This document shows positions 39,501 to 47,855 of a stretch of 64,000 nucleotides of DNA, one piece after another. The notes under the pieces are model-generated. The model did not search any database, was not told the origin of the DNA, and was given only the letters and a program-made list of their open reading frames with translations. Origin of the DNA: Siphonodentalium dalli (lineage: Eukaryota > Mollusca > Scaphopoda > Gadilida > Siphonodentaliidae); NCBI GenBank assembly GCA_032622095.1, contig CP136068.1:135911989-135975988 (forward strand). Reading direction: 5' to 3'. A program made the translations under genes and the position numbers. Position 1 is the stretch's first letter; each line of letters opens with the position of its first letter.

Positions 39501-39964
39501 TTAAAGCATTACTGTATGTCTATATGAGTATACTGAGTGTGTATGTTAGTATTTTCTGTATTTATCATCCTATGTTGATCAGCGGAATATGATAAAACTG
39601 AGAAATTACTATGTCTAGTTTGATGTCCGGAGGTTACGAGTTGCTTTAAAATTGCTAGTAGTGCACATAGCCACAAACCATATGTCAGAATAGTGTGAAT
39701 TCAACATCCAAATTAGAACACTGAGAAAATTTGGTTATGGGGTGGTTGTAACAACAACTTAAATAACGCACACTGTAAGCTGTGCTGTATTAAATTTGGT
39801 ATGTCAATAATCAGGCACTCAACGAATTGGGCATCATGTTGTGCTTGTATACTGAAAGCCTGCAAGTGAAAATAACAAATAACTTACCCTTCCCCCAGTC
39901 TTGAGCGAACAACAAATTTCCTTCCATTAATTGTCACAGATTCCCTTGTGCACACGCAGCCCAT
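18384..39964 (-). CDS. STK16: STK16-like (NAK family) serine/threonine protein kinase, whole gene, 7 coding exons
   Basis: Joining seven exons (39888-39964, 37611-37851, 31319-31458, 30215-30335, 25014-25109, 23704-23828, 18384-18510) gives 927 nt, 308 residues plus TGA, close to the roughly 305 residues of human STK16. All introns are GT-AG and phase is kept throughout. Visible motifs are an N-terminal MGCVC (family myristoylation at Gly2 and palmitoylation at Cys3/5), a glycine-rich loop LGEGGFSY at 23-30, ATP-binding Lys46 in YALKR, helix-C Glu62, HRDLKPGN at 152-159 with catalytic Asp154, a DLG instead of DFG at 172-174 as in STK16, APE at 206-208, DERTDIWSLG and QKGDSIALA. The family acts as a membrane-anchored Golgi/secretory-pathway kinase. 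The introns are loaded with transposons. The identification is from family motifs, not from a search. Confidence 0.93.
18741..22615. mobile_element. 3.87 kb foldback transposon, copy 2
   Basis: Same element as 6988-10861, with TGAGGGGGACCACCCC ends and flanking TACC duplicates. It sits in intron 6 of the kinase gene. The arms are about 18741-20445 and 21090-22615. It differs from copy 1 by poly-C and poly-A lengths and a few substitutions. Confidence 0.88.
22910..23436. other. Single-copy part of kinase intron 6
   Basis: About 530 bp after the end of the tandem duplication. It contains a hairpin at about 23205-23265 (ATGAAAATGAGTT ... AACTCATTTTCAT) and otherwise no recognisable gene or repeat. 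Confidence 0.5.
23437..23697. repeat. Two decayed tandem copies of the exon 6 donor region
   Basis: GCTAACCTGCGATTCTGG begins at 23437 and again at 23564. Each is followed by sequence matching the 3' end of kinase exon 6 (GATGCTAATGCAA resembling GATGCTAACGCAA) and by a shared CACACAACCAACCCAGA segment in the two extra copies. The spacing is 127 and then 134 bp to the true exon boundary at 23704. On the minus strand both extra copies keep a CAG|GTTAGC donor, but they are only partial exon copies. Confidence 0.75.
23704..23828 (-). CDS. STK16: STK16-like kinase, coding exon 6
   Basis: 125 nt, acceptor ATTTTCAG, donor GTTAGC. It encodes SLGSVLYAMAF, PPYERAYQKGDSIALA and IRFPQNH, matching the C-lobe of STK16 (family pattern SLGCVLYAMMF ... 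QKGDSVALA). It ends in phase 2. Confidence 0.93.
24220..24465. mobile_element. Family C double-hairpin MITE
   Basis: The ends CCTTGAAATAGTGTGTCTGT and the matching inverted ACAGACACCCTATTTCAAGG enclose two head-to-head hairpins built from GAATGAGGTCCCCAGAGGGTG arms. It lies in intron 5 of the kinase gene. Confidence 0.8.
24760..24960. repeat. Family D palindromic repeat in intron 5
   Basis: Two imperfect hairpins built on CATTCTC..TATATATGCGAG and its complement. Together with the flanking text (GGTGCAGCATTAAAGATCCTG upstream, AGGAAGCTCCAG downstream) it is related to 31085-31235, so both are copies of one interspersed repeat. Confidence 0.65.
25014..25109 (-). CDS. STK16: STK16-like kinase, coding exon 5
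   Basis: 96 nt (32 codons, phase 0 at both ends), acceptor TTATTATAG, donor GTAATT. It encodes the activation-segment end with YRAPELF and DERTDIW, two hallmark subdomain VIII-IX motifs. Confidence 0.93.
25139..25730. mobile_element. TTAA-flanked non-autonomous DNA transposon
   Basis: Inverted ends AGGGATACTGTACCC and its counterpart GGCGTACAGTACCCCT are flanked by TTAA at 25135-25138 and 25731-25734. TTAA targets point to a Kolobok- or piggyBac-type element. It is 592 bp, has no transposase, and lies in kinase intron 4. Confidence 0.72.
25754..25911. mobile_element. Palindromic MITE, family A, internally deleted
   Basis: The left arm is complete (CAGTAATGCCCTAAGTAATC...). The right arm lacks most of its outer half, jumping from GCAACAAGCCATAT to TACTTAGGGCATTACT. 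Kinase intron 4. Confidence 0.8.
25912..27720. other. Kinase intron 4, no gene seen
   Basis: No coding signal. Around 26725-26872 an unusual nested inverted repeat is visible: TTTTAATATTCATTGTGACC pairs with a complement near 26835, and CGCTCAGTGTTAGAATCGAGG (26801-26821) pairs with CCTCGATTCTAACACTGAGCG (about 26850-26870). Confidence 0.5.
27730..29520. mobile_element. Tandem-repeat element 1 (about 162-bp monomers, roughly 10-11 copies)
   Basis: Monomers start at GCACGGGCTACAGGTCGTAC near 27753, 27907, 28070, 28233, 28396, 28558, 28723, 28859, 29017 and so on, one of them shortened. Each runs through TGATCATCATGAAATTTGTC, GATGGGAACGAGT and GGCCGCCAGCAGCCATCTTGG. The right end matches that of the complete relative at 33574-35626 (AAGTTGAGCTACAGTGTCAT); the left end is missing. 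The plan (array of about 160 bp between fixed ends) resembles pearl/Helentron-type elements of bivalves, by inference only. Kinase intron 4. Confidence 0.8.
29521..30214. other. Kinase intron 4, right part
   Basis: About 700 bp with no recognisable gene or repeat boundary. AT-rich. Confidence 0.4.
30215..30335 (-). CDS. STK16: STK16-like kinase, coding exon 4
   Basis: 121 nt, acceptor TTTTCTTCCAG, donor GTAAGG. It completes the Arg of HRD and encodes DLKPGNVMIKDDGK and the metal-binding MDLGS segment (DLG replaces DFG, as is usual in this kinase). It ends in phase 0. Confidence 0.94.
30700..30746. repeat. GT microsatellite and poly-G tract
   Basis: A (TG)n run followed by about 18 consecutive G residues and further G-rich sequence. 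Intron 3 of the kinase. Confidence 0.95.
31085..31235. repeat. Family D palindromic repeat in intron 3
   Basis: Shares GGTGCAGCATTAAAGATCCTG, a TATATAAGAGAATGTATTGG hairpin arm and AGGAAGCTCCAG with 24760-25000, in the same order. Confidence 0.6.
31319..31458 (-). CDS. STK16: STK16-like kinase, coding exon 3
   Basis: 140 nt, acceptor TTATTTTCCAG, donor GTAAGA. It encodes residues 107-152, from RGSLQDKI (start of helix D, equivalent to the family's RGTLWNEI) through ICRGVKAMH to the H of HRD, and ends in phase 2 inside the Arg codon. Confidence 0.94.
31530..33570. other. Kinase intron 2, left part
   Basis: About 2 kb without a recognisable gene. A poorly defined repeat may lie at about 32820-33560, where GTGCCACTTTT-like segments recur (near 32930 and 33525). 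No target duplication or coding domain was found. Confidence 0.4.
33574..35626. mobile_element. Tandem-repeat element 2, complete (about 162-bp monomers)
   Basis: The left end is AGCTCAACTTTACTTTGTAA with a self-complementary AAAGTTTGAGCT. The right end is AAGTTGAGCTACAGTGTCAT followed by a short TGTCATTGACA hairpin. Between them lie about 11 monomers of the same roughly 162-bp family as 27730-29520, some truncated (for example near 34380 and 35000). Non-coding. Kinase intron 2. Confidence 0.85.
35985..36361. mobile_element. piggyBac-like MITE with two nested hairpins
   Basis: Terminal inverted repeats CCCTTTACCCAACA and TGTTGGGTAAAGGG are flanked by TTAA at 35981-35984 and 36362-36365. Inside are two family D palindromes (about 36125-36196 and 36265-36338) in mirror arrangement, each with GCCAATGCATTCTCTTATA arms, so the element can fold at two levels. 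Confidence 0.85.
36511..36969. mobile_element. Family C MITE, long form
   Basis: Inverted outer ends GGTACCAAGCCTGCAAATAG and its complement near 36945-36969. Each side holds a GAATGAGGTCCCCAGAGGG hairpin, and the centre is related to the middle of the unit at 3096-3496. Kinase intron 2. Confidence 0.75.
37349..37582. mobile_element. piggyBac-like MITE containing a family D hairpin and poly-T
   Basis: Terminal inverted repeats CCCTTTGAGTGCCAGG and CCTGGCACTCAAAGGG are flanked by TTAA at 37345-37348 and 37583-37586. One family D palindrome (about 37389-37465) is followed by a run of about 24 T. It ends only 24 bp from the 3' edge of kinase exon 2. Confidence 0.87.
37611..37851 (-). CDS. STK16: STK16-like kinase, coding exon 2
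   Basis: 241 nt, acceptor TTTAATACAG, donor GTATGT. It encodes residues 26-106: the end of the glycine-rich loop, YALKR with Lys46, helix C with SEVHIMELFNHPNVI (Glu62), and the hinge ILIILPFYQ. It ends in phase 0. Confidence 0.95.
38632..38828. mobile_element. Palindromic MITE, family A
   Basis: CAGTAATGCCCTAAATAATT and TTAGGGCATTACTG ends with the usual central AAAGCTCTC/GAGAGCTTT. It has a small deletion in the left arm (TTCAGAATTGCCATTC) and a short insertion in the right arm. Confidence 0.85.
39335..39514. mobile_element. Palindromic MITE, family A, lacking the central loop
   Basis: CAGTAATGCTCTAAATAATC and the inverted TTTAAAGCATTACTG ends, flanked by TA. The usual GGAAAGCTCTC centre is missing, and the arms meet at GCCATTCATTGCAACAAGCC. 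Confidence 0.85.
39888..39964 (-). CDS. STK16: STK16-like kinase, coding exon 1
   Basis: 77 nt from ATG (complement of 39962-39964) to donor GTAAGT. It encodes MGCVCTRESVTINGRKF and the start of the glycine-rich loop. The Gly2/Cys3/Cys5 arrangement matches the family's myristoylation and palmitoylation signal. The ATG follows TTTTGAAA, giving A at -3. No 5' UTR exon or promoter element could be placed with confidence. Confidence 0.93.
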
Positions 39965-40198
39965 TTTCAAAAGGTCCCAGATTCTGTACATCTCCTGGCC
40001 TGATCACGCTAGATGATCATCAGCTGATTCTTCGTGAGCTGCACGTGTTGACTGCAACCATAAATCAATAATGCTGTATCACATTAAGATATTAGGAGAC
40101 ATGTGTGTTATTGCTACATTATTTCAGGATTCTTGGATTTTATTATTGAAACTAAAAGATGCCTTATACTATTTCACACCATTAAAACTACAACATGT

Positions 40199-40330
40199 AT
40201 CTGGGGAGCCTTGCATATATAAGAGAATGCACTGGCTTACAAGATCATGCTAAATGTTGTTAGGCCAATGTATTCTCTTACATATCCGAGGCTCTATATG
40301 GGAGACTCGCATATATAAGAGAATGCTCAA
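40199..40330. repeat. Family D palindromic repeat upstream of the kinase gene
   Basis: Two arms with TTGCATATATAAGAGAATGC and its diverged complement, related to 24760-24960. It lies about 240 bp before the kinase start codon. Confidence 0.55.
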
Positions 40331-40586
40331 TGGTGAATTCTGTTGACACCTCCTGTTTGTTTGCTTAAGCATTGGTTAACATTTTAGGTAGAAGGCTTGT
40401 TTTGATCAATACAATGAGAAACCAACTTCAAATAATTGACAATAGATCACAATAATAAATCACTCTTATGATCATGTTTTATTATCTCCATCTGATACTG
40501 AATGGTACATATGCTATGGTAGAAATTCATACCAACCATTGTTAATGCTATGAACATGTCTACAAAAAATCTGGCAGCATTTTGAT

Positions 40587-40697
40587 ATGCTGAAAGACAC
40601 ATCGTGTCCTATGAAAGCGAAGTGCAAATTTTGCCCAACTACAATCTCCAGTTCCAAAAAAGTTACCTCCAATTTTGTGACACATCTGAAGTTAAGT
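40587..40697 (+). pseudogene. BED-type zinc finger fragment
   Basis: The reading frame gives AKCKFCPTTISSSKKVTSNF followed by VTHLK. The C-x2-C pair, the VTSNF-type core and the His look like a BED finger of ZBED/hAT transposase proteins. No further transposase or gene domains follow, and the frame then becomes hydrophobic nonsense. It is either a lone exon of an unplaced gene or a transposon remnant. The identification rests on the motif only. Confidence 0.4.
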
Positions 40698-40699
40698 TT

Positions 40700-41358
40700 C
40701 CATTTCTATGTATTAGTATTGTTTAATTCTATTGACATATTACTTCAGTCATATGGCGATATTATTGGTATATGCATTGTTTCTTGTCCCTTCTAATTTG
40801 CAACTGAATGACAAAGTGGGGACAAATAACTGCCTCAATACTAGTAATCCCCCAATTAGCAATGTCTAGTGGAGGCATTGTGTCACCAGTAAGCTGGTGG
40901 CCACAAATGCTAATTATGTTTATGACTCTAATTAACAATCAGAGTGTTGATTATCACATTGTCCTTTACAATGGCCTGGTTGTGTGTCTAACTTAATACT
41001 GAGACAGGCTTATTTCCTTAATAATTAAATGATGGATACATGTATGTGTTACTAAAGTACTCTGTTATTTTCATTTTATAGCGAAAGCATCAAGATGTCT
41101 ATGCTTCATTATTGTGCTTCTTGTGTATTTTATCTTGCTTGTATTAAATTGTTTTGTTATAAAATAAAGTTCATATAATTTATAAATAAAAAGTGTTCCT
41201 ACTTCAATTCTGTACTGAAATGTAATTGTAATTTAATTAATACATTTCAAAGTAATTGTAATTAATTACATTGTGAAATTGATGTAATGGGAATTGTGAT
41301 TGAAAAATGTTGAAGTAATTGTAATTAATTACATTCACAAGTAATTCCCTCAAGCCTG
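40700..41358. other. Intergenic AT-rich sequence
   Basis: No gene visible. From about 41205 to 41345 the motif GTAATTGTAATTAATTACATT recurs several times as a degenerate low-complexity array. Confidence 0.5.
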
Positions 41359-41366
41359 CGTGGTTC

Positions 41367-42759
41367 TAGACACTACGCGGCAAAAATGTCCAGTCCAAAC
41401 TGCCCATTTTAGCGGCTGATGGCCCTAGACACTACGCCGCCAAAATGTCCAGTCCTAACTGCCCATTCTGGCGGCTGATGGTCCCCATTGACCTGCTGAG
41501 TGTTATCTGAACAAACAAACATTACTCCTAAATAACAACAAATATCAACAAAATAAGCCTTGATATTTTCTTATAGATATATAATAAACATGACTGGTAT
41601 AAATTTACCTTTAGAAAGCATAGCATAATCCACAAAATCACAATGTTTATAAATTGTTTCCTAGAATGACACACAAAAATGGTGAATCCCCACAATATTT
41701 CCAGGAAAGACACCACATGTTTTGGGGAAAACCGGGGTCCACTTTTGCATTTCAAGGAAAATTCTTGGGAAATTTCCACTTCTGACCAATGACATGGCCT
41801 GATCCTGTCCATGTGACTTCTGACCTGGTCAGCTGCTTGATGACATCACATTTATCAGCTGCCATGCCACATGCTCATCATGGCAGTCAATTTCAGGAGT
41901 TTGAAATAATGTTTTTATTTTGGATTATGCTATCCTTACAAAAGGTAAATTTATACCAGTCATGGTCATTATACATCCATAAGAAAATATCAAGGCTTAT
42001 TTTGTTGATATTTGTTGTTATTTAGGAGTAATTTTTGTTTGTTCAGATAACACTCAGCGGGTCAATGGAGACCATCAGCCGCCAGAATGGGCAGTTAGGA
42101 CTGGACATTTTGGCGGCGTAGTGTCTAGATGGCCCCCATTGACCAGCTGAGTGTTATCCGAACAAACACAAATTACTACTAAATAAAACAAAATATCAAC
42201 AAAATAAGCCTTGATATTTTCTTATAGATATATAATAAACATGACTGGTATAAATTTACCTTTGGTAAGCATAGCATAATCCAAAATAAAAAACATTATT
42301 TCCAATTCCAAAAATGGAGTGCCATCTTGAACATGTGGTATAACAGGTGATGTCATCAGGCAGTGACCAGGTCAAAAGTCACATGGAAAGGATCAGACCA
42401 TGTCATTGGTCAAAAGTGGAAATTCCCCCAAAATATTCCCTGCCACACAAGATGTCGACCCCGGTTTTCCCAAAAACATGTGATGTCTTTCCTGGAACTT
42501 TTTTGGGGATTCACCATTTCTGTGTGTCATTCTAGGATACAATGTGTAAACATTGAGATTTCTTGGATTATGCTATGCTTACCAAAGGTAAATTTATACC
42601 AGTCATGTTTATTATATATCTATAAGAAAATATCAAGGCTTATTTTGTTTTATTTAGTAGTAATTTGTGTTTGTTTAGATAACACTCAGCAGGTCAATGG
42701 GGGCCATCAGCCGCTAAAATGGGCAGTTTGGACTGGACATTTTCGCGGCGTAGTGTCTA
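41367..42759. mobile_element. hAT-like palindromic MITE (outer, disrupted by a self-insertion)
   Basis: Inverted ends TAGACACTACGC and GCGTAGTGTCTA are flanked by an 8-bp direct duplication CGTGGTTC (41359-41366 and 42760-42767), as expected of hAT elements. Arm features include GGACATTTT, CAGCCGC, a GAGTGTTATC block and TTATACCAGTCATG. No transposase. At 41425/42128 it is split by a second copy of the same family. Confidence 0.87.
41426..42127. mobile_element. hAT-like palindromic MITE (inner, nested copy)
   Basis: 702 bp with ends TAGACACTACGCCGCC and its complement, flanked by 8-bp GATGGCCC at 41418-41425 and 42128-42135. Removing it and one duplicate restores CGGCTGATGGCCCCCATTGA in the outer element, the same order as within the inner copy (there GGTCCCC), so the insertion into a sibling element is clear. 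Confidence 0.87.
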
Positions 42760-42767
42760 CGTGGTTC

Positions 42768-44890
42768 CCATATTACTGATTTTACAAATTTTTATGACAT
42801 CCGCGAATTCGCCGACTTCCGTAAACGAGGACCTACTGCAAATACGGGTTGAGACTAGAGTGACCACTTCAGAAGTTCAGCGTTCACAAACCTTGTACAG
42901 TCAGTAGAAAGGTCTTACATCATACTGAATGTATATTTTTCTTGATATGATGTCGACGTTTTCAGTGAAAATCTGACATTTTATTGGCTGTACTCGATAT
43001 GCGTTCTTCGCGACCTGGAGTAAAAAAGAGACTAAGTCAGTCTACATAGCTTATAAAGGGACGTCGATATTCGCGACCAAGTATTTAAAATGTTTTTATG
43101 ATAATCTTAACCTCAACAGAGCACTTCAAAAATAAACTAGTCACAAGCACGGGGAAACATTAGCAGGCATCGAAGATTAATTAGGTATGTCTCAATGTCA
43201 TTATGTTAACTGCACTACTGCACTTACGATCCACCAACTCCTCACTCGGATTCGATCAGCACCCCAAAGAAGAAAAAGCAAAACTTGCCAAAAAAGAAGA
43301 AATAATAAATTATGTCAAAAATGCTCTTTTTTTTAGTACCACCGCAGACGCTGCGATTAAAATTGTAATTGAGGAAAATCGCAGATAGAGAAAAGTGGCT
43401 TTCCCGCAGACGCTACAGTGCTGCGATGTCTGCAGCTACGATTTTATCCATTTGATCTAACACGTGGCGTGCTAGCATGTAAATTGTGAGCCCAGTGCGA
43501 CCATGTCCATAAAAAATAAAATATTGCTTGATCGCTACGATATGGCTGCGATATTGTCGTGAGCATGCACAACGCAGCGTCTGCATTGGCTCTTATAATT
43601 TAGATATATATGTTCTAATTAAAGTCATTAATATGAAATATTAATCATAATTAAGGGCCCTGCGAGGCTGCAAGCTATACTTCGGTGGGGTCCTGTTGTT
43701 GAATGTTGTATTTATAATATATTCTTTATTATCAAATAAATTACTGTACTAGTGGTAATTAAGTACTGGTATTTTGAATTTGAGAGGTGAGGTACATCTG
43801 GCCCTTTTGAGCATCCCCGGCTAGCCACGTGAAATACTTCTCTCGGTAATGACTAATGCCAGTGCCAGTAAATGATTGAGTTCAAGTCGTGCAGATTGTT
43901 TTACTGCGAGCTCAGTAGAATTAACTCTTCCCACCCGGTGATCAGATTACTCACTTCAGTAGCTAGACTATGGATTTATCTATAATCCCTGCTGAAGTCA
44001 GGCTTGTGTTTAGCTCACTCAACCTGGATCCATGACTGACCTGGAATCTACACTGGTCATGCAGTTGAGGTGTTTATGGAATACTGGGTTACACCATCAT
44101 GGTCCTCTGCAGGACCATATGTTGGCTGCAACCTGGTAGCTGGAGTCCACCAGTAACCCACTACGGAGAAGAAGCAAAAAAGAACAAGATCCCTTCACGC
44201 CATCTGAGGGAAGGAGCTATGGCCTATCACCCTCTCAGTGCTGAATCCACTGACAGCTCGCCACCTCAGTGGCCGATCACAGTCATCCAGGTCACCCCTG
44301 TGGAGACAAGATGGAGACAGATCCACCATTACCACAGTCTGCACCGAAGACACTGCATATGCATGATATGAAGAGTGGCGTGATATGAAGAGTGGCTGGC
44401 ACCATACATGTACCTGTACCTTCAGCTGAAAAAAGATAAAAGTGACTTGAAATTCATAAAAGGCGACATAAGAGCATTCTTTTTGATAAAACAATATATA
44501 AAGGCCCAGATGCCGGCGATCCAACTAAAGGGCAAATTAAATTCTCAGTGCGCGATGAAGCTGGAATCCGATGGCCGTACATATACAAACCTCTCCCTTG
44601 TGACTCCCAATCACAGCCTCAAAAGAACAAAAAGAAGAAATCCTAATACATTTTGAAATTAAGTCAATGAAGTTACGCCTCTACTGCATCAAGTCGATTT
44701 GTTGAAAGTGTCTAAATTCTATCTCGCTTTGGATTTTGGGCATGAATTCTATTGTTAGATATATGTAACTTATGAGTATTTGTGAGCGATCAGGTCAAAG
44801 GTTATCAATAAAGGAATATACTGTGTGAATCTCCATCATGCTAATTACATATTTTGATGCCAAAATAGTCCATTCCTCAATTCGGCACTG
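42768..44890. other. Intergenic stretch, no gene identified
   Basis: About 2.1 kb. Several short open frames exist (for example 44099-44371 and 43203-43388) but none shows a recognised domain, conserved motif or duplicate. Short CGCAGACGCT and GCTGCGAT motifs recur between 43340 and 43580. Confidence 0.4.
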
Positions 44891-44894
44891 CGTT

Positions 44895-45002
44895 TACAGC
44901 AAATATATCATTAGAGAACAACAAGAGTCCATAGAATGTGACAGATGTTCTCGCTGGAACGTAACCACTACCAAAACTGGACTCATCGAATATGCAACAC
45001 AG
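44895..45002 (+). pseudogene. Possible decayed PHD-like finger exon
   Basis: The reading frame gives ESIECDRCSRWN, then TKTGLIEYATQ directly before a perfect CAG|GTAAGT donor, with TTTACAG as a possible acceptor near 44899. The CDxC-x2-W core followed by TG(I/L)..Y resembles the PHD-like exon found with FLYWCH-type domains in invertebrate multigene families. The later His and Cys zinc ligands are absent, so this looks degenerate. Confidence 0.3.
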
Positions 45003-45088
45003 GTAAGTCATTTAAAATTTGAATTTTGATGATTCTCCCCGAACTTTAATTTTTTCCAATTTTCTTAAGGATATGAACTTTCATTTTT

Positions 45089-46580
45089 AGCTCAACTTTA
45101 CTTTGTAAAGTTTGAGATATTGCCTTGGGTTGGCATCCGTCGTCCGTCTGACTGTCCACCCGTCTGTCCATCAACAATTTCCTTTGGCTTACCCTACAGA
45201 CCGCATCTCTCATCCCATCATCACCAAACTTCAAAATGGATCTTCAGGGTGATCTCTAGATGGGTGCCATCAATTTTTTCCAAAAAAAAAAAAATGGCTG
45301 CAGATAGCCATTTTGAATTTCAAAGTTGAATCCATTGGCACACATTGCAGCCCACATTTAATGGAGAAATGTTTTGAAAATTTGCAGGTATGTGTAGGAT
45401 CACCTCTAGATGGGAGCTATCGAATTTTAGCGATTTTCAATGAAAAACATGGCTGCCGGTAGCCATCTTGGATTTTACTCTTTGCATGACTAAATCCTTT
45501 GGCTCACCATACAGACCACATCCCTTATCCGATCATCACCAAACCTCGTATGGGACTTTGGGATGACCTCTAGATGGGAGCCATCGATTATTTCCAAAAT
45601 TCAATTAAACACATGGCCACCAGCAGCCATCTTGGATTTTACTCTTTTTACCAAATCCTTCGGCACACCCTATAGGCCACATCCTTCATCTGATGATCCG
45701 ATCATCATCAAACTTCATATGGATCTTTGGGGTGACCTCTAGACGGGAGCCATCAATTTCTTCTGAAATTTGTTAAAAAACGTGGCCGCCAGCAGCCATC
45801 TTGGATTTCAAATTTGAATCAATCGGCTCAGCCCACAGCCCGCATTTATTGGAGAATTGTTATCGAAAACTTGCAGGCATGTTTACGATCATGTTTAGGG
45901 AGCCATCGAATTTGAACAATTTTCTATAAAAAACATGGCCGCTGGCCGCCATCTTGGATTTTACTATTTGCATGACTAAATCCTTTGGCACACCCTACAA
46001 ACCACATCCCTCATCTGATCATTACCAAACTTTATATGGATCATCATGGTGACTTCTTTTTCAAAATTCATAGAAAAACATGGCTGCCAGTGGCCATATT
46101 GGATTTTACTCTTTGCATGACAAAATCCTTCAGCACACCCTACAGGCCACATCTGGCAAACCGATTGTCACCAAACTTCACATGGATCTTTGAATGACCT
46201 CTTGATTGGAGCCATCGATTATTCCCAAAATTCGTTAAAAAACATGACTGCCTGACTACATCCTTCGGCACACCCAATCCCTCATCCAATCATCACCAAA
46301 CTTGATATGGATCTTCGGGGTGTTCTCTAGATTGGAGCTATCGATTATTTCCGAAATTTGTTATAGAACATGGCCAGCAGCCATCTTGGATTTCAAATTT
46401 GAATCCACCTGCACACCCTGCAACCCACATTTATTGGTGAAATGTTTAAAATGAAAATAATTTCATCTACACAATACAAGATCTTTACTGTCACTTTTTG
46501 GCTTTCCTTCTTCTTTATCATTCTATTCATTGCTCAGCAAAAATAAATTCCTTCCCAAGTTGAGCTACTGTGTCATTGAC
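45089..46580. mobile_element. Tandem-repeat element 3 (diverged monomers), plus orientation
   Basis: The left end is AGCTCAACTTTACTTTGTAA as in 33574-35626, followed by CCGTCGTCCGTCTG. The monomers carry CTAGATGGGAGCCATCGA, ACATGGCC/TGCC..CAGCCATCTTGGATTTTACTC and TGACTAAATCCTTTGGC. The right end GAGCTACTGTGTCATTGAC abuts an inverted relative. It is a sister family of elements 1 and 2. Confidence 0.75.
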
Positions 46581-47290
46581 AAAGAGTATATTCCAAGATG
46601 GCTGCTGGTGGCCATGTTTTTCAACGAATTTCGGTCCGAATAGGAGGCTCCCATCTAGAGGTCATCCGAAGATCTATATGAGGTTTGGTGATGATCGGAT
46701 GAGGGATGTGGCCTGTAGGGTGTGCCGAAGGATTTAGTCATGCAAAGAGTGAAATCCAAGATGGTTGTTGGTGGCCATGTTTTTTTTTTAAAGAGTTTTT
46801 AGAAAAAAATCGATGGCTTCCATCTAGAAGTCACGCCGAAGATCCATATGAAGTTTGGTGATGATCGGAAGAGGGATGTGGCCTGTTGGGTGTGTTAGGA
46901 TTTAGTCATACAAAGAGTAAAGTCCAAGATGGCTGCCAGCAGCCATATTTTTCATCGAAAATTGCTAAAAATTTGATAGCTTCCATCTAGAGGTGATCCT
47001 AAACATGCCTGTAAATTCTCAAAACATTTCTCCAATAAATGCAGGCTGCATGTTGTGCCAATGGATTCAACTCTGAAATTCAAAATGGCTGCCGGCAGCC
47101 ATGTTTTTAACGAACATCGGAAAAAATCGATGGCTCCCATCTAAAGGTCACCCCGAAGATCCGTATGATATTTGTTGATGATCAGATGAGGGATGCGGCC
47201 TGTAGGGTGAGCCAAAGAAATTGTTGACACACGGACAGATGACGGACAACAACCCACAGCAATAGCTCAAACTTTACAAGTTGAGCTAAA
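46581..47290. mobile_element. Tandem-repeat element 4, inverted relative to element 3
   Basis: The same monomers in reverse complement (for example CCAAGATGGCTGC, GATGGCTTCCATCTAGA, GATTTAGTCATGCAAAGAGT). It ends at 47285 with CTCAAACTTTACAAGTTGAG, the complement of the left end. It lies tail-to-tail with element 3, forming a large imperfect inverted repeat. Confidence 0.7.
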
Positions 47291-47703
47291 AAATAAAGTA
47301 AATCTGTGATATATGAGCTTCGAATGAGTTTGTTATATAAATTTCTTTGGTTTTATTGTAACAGAACGATGTGCGCCCCTGTCTGATCACGCCCCTGTAA
47401 ACTATTGCATCAGTTCCAACTATTACGATGCATGAATAACAGGCGTGGGATTGTTAGTCGGACAGCCGTACTTAGCACGATGACGAGATCACGCGATGCT
47501 GATTCTAGCTAGTTCTCAGGAAGGTTCCCAGTCGAACCAGTGCAGAGGTCTAAAAGTTATTAGTTGTTTTGGTACACTGCACTGGTCATGATATACGAAA
47601 GCTATACTAAAGCTAACTTTAGTGACGAGCCGTTGACAACTAGTTGTCAAGCCTGGCCAGTAACATCGTCACATGATTTTGGAAAGTAGGTTACCACTTT
47701 TAC

Positions 47704-47730
47704 ATATAAGCACTGAGGTTTTACCCATCA
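47704..47730 (+). promoter_or_regulatory. LTR promoter: TATA box and initiator
   Basis: ATATAA at 47704-47709 lies 26 bp before a TCAGTG initiator-like motif (A at 47730). Spacing and position in the LTR fit a pol II start, defining the U3/R border near 47730. Confidence 0.55.
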
Positions 47731-47849
47731 GTGTTCAGTTGACTGAGTCCTCCTATGAGTACCGCCCTGGGAAAGACTTACTGATCCAGAAGAGCCTGAG
47801 AATGCTAGCATCAGCTGACCTATCTTGAGAAGCGAAATTATGCACTAGA

Positions 47850-47855
47850 AATAAA
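47850..47855 (+). promoter_or_regulatory. LTR polyadenylation signal
   Basis: AATAAA about 120 bp after the presumed start site, so R would be present at both ends of the genomic RNA. The same motif is at 60093-60098 in the next LTR. Confidence 0.55.

Larger units (their letters stand above)
37852..39887 (-). other. Kinase intron 1
   Basis: 2036 bp, GTAAGT donor at the exon 1 side. It contains two family A MITEs (38632-38828 and 39335-39514), a short poly-G run at about 38358, and AT-rich sequence without coding signal. Confidence 0.7.

Noticed and set aside
44099-44656. Frames at 44099-44371 and 44408-44656 as a host gene
   Set aside because: No domain, no supported splice sites, and composition similar to the surrounding intergenic sequence.
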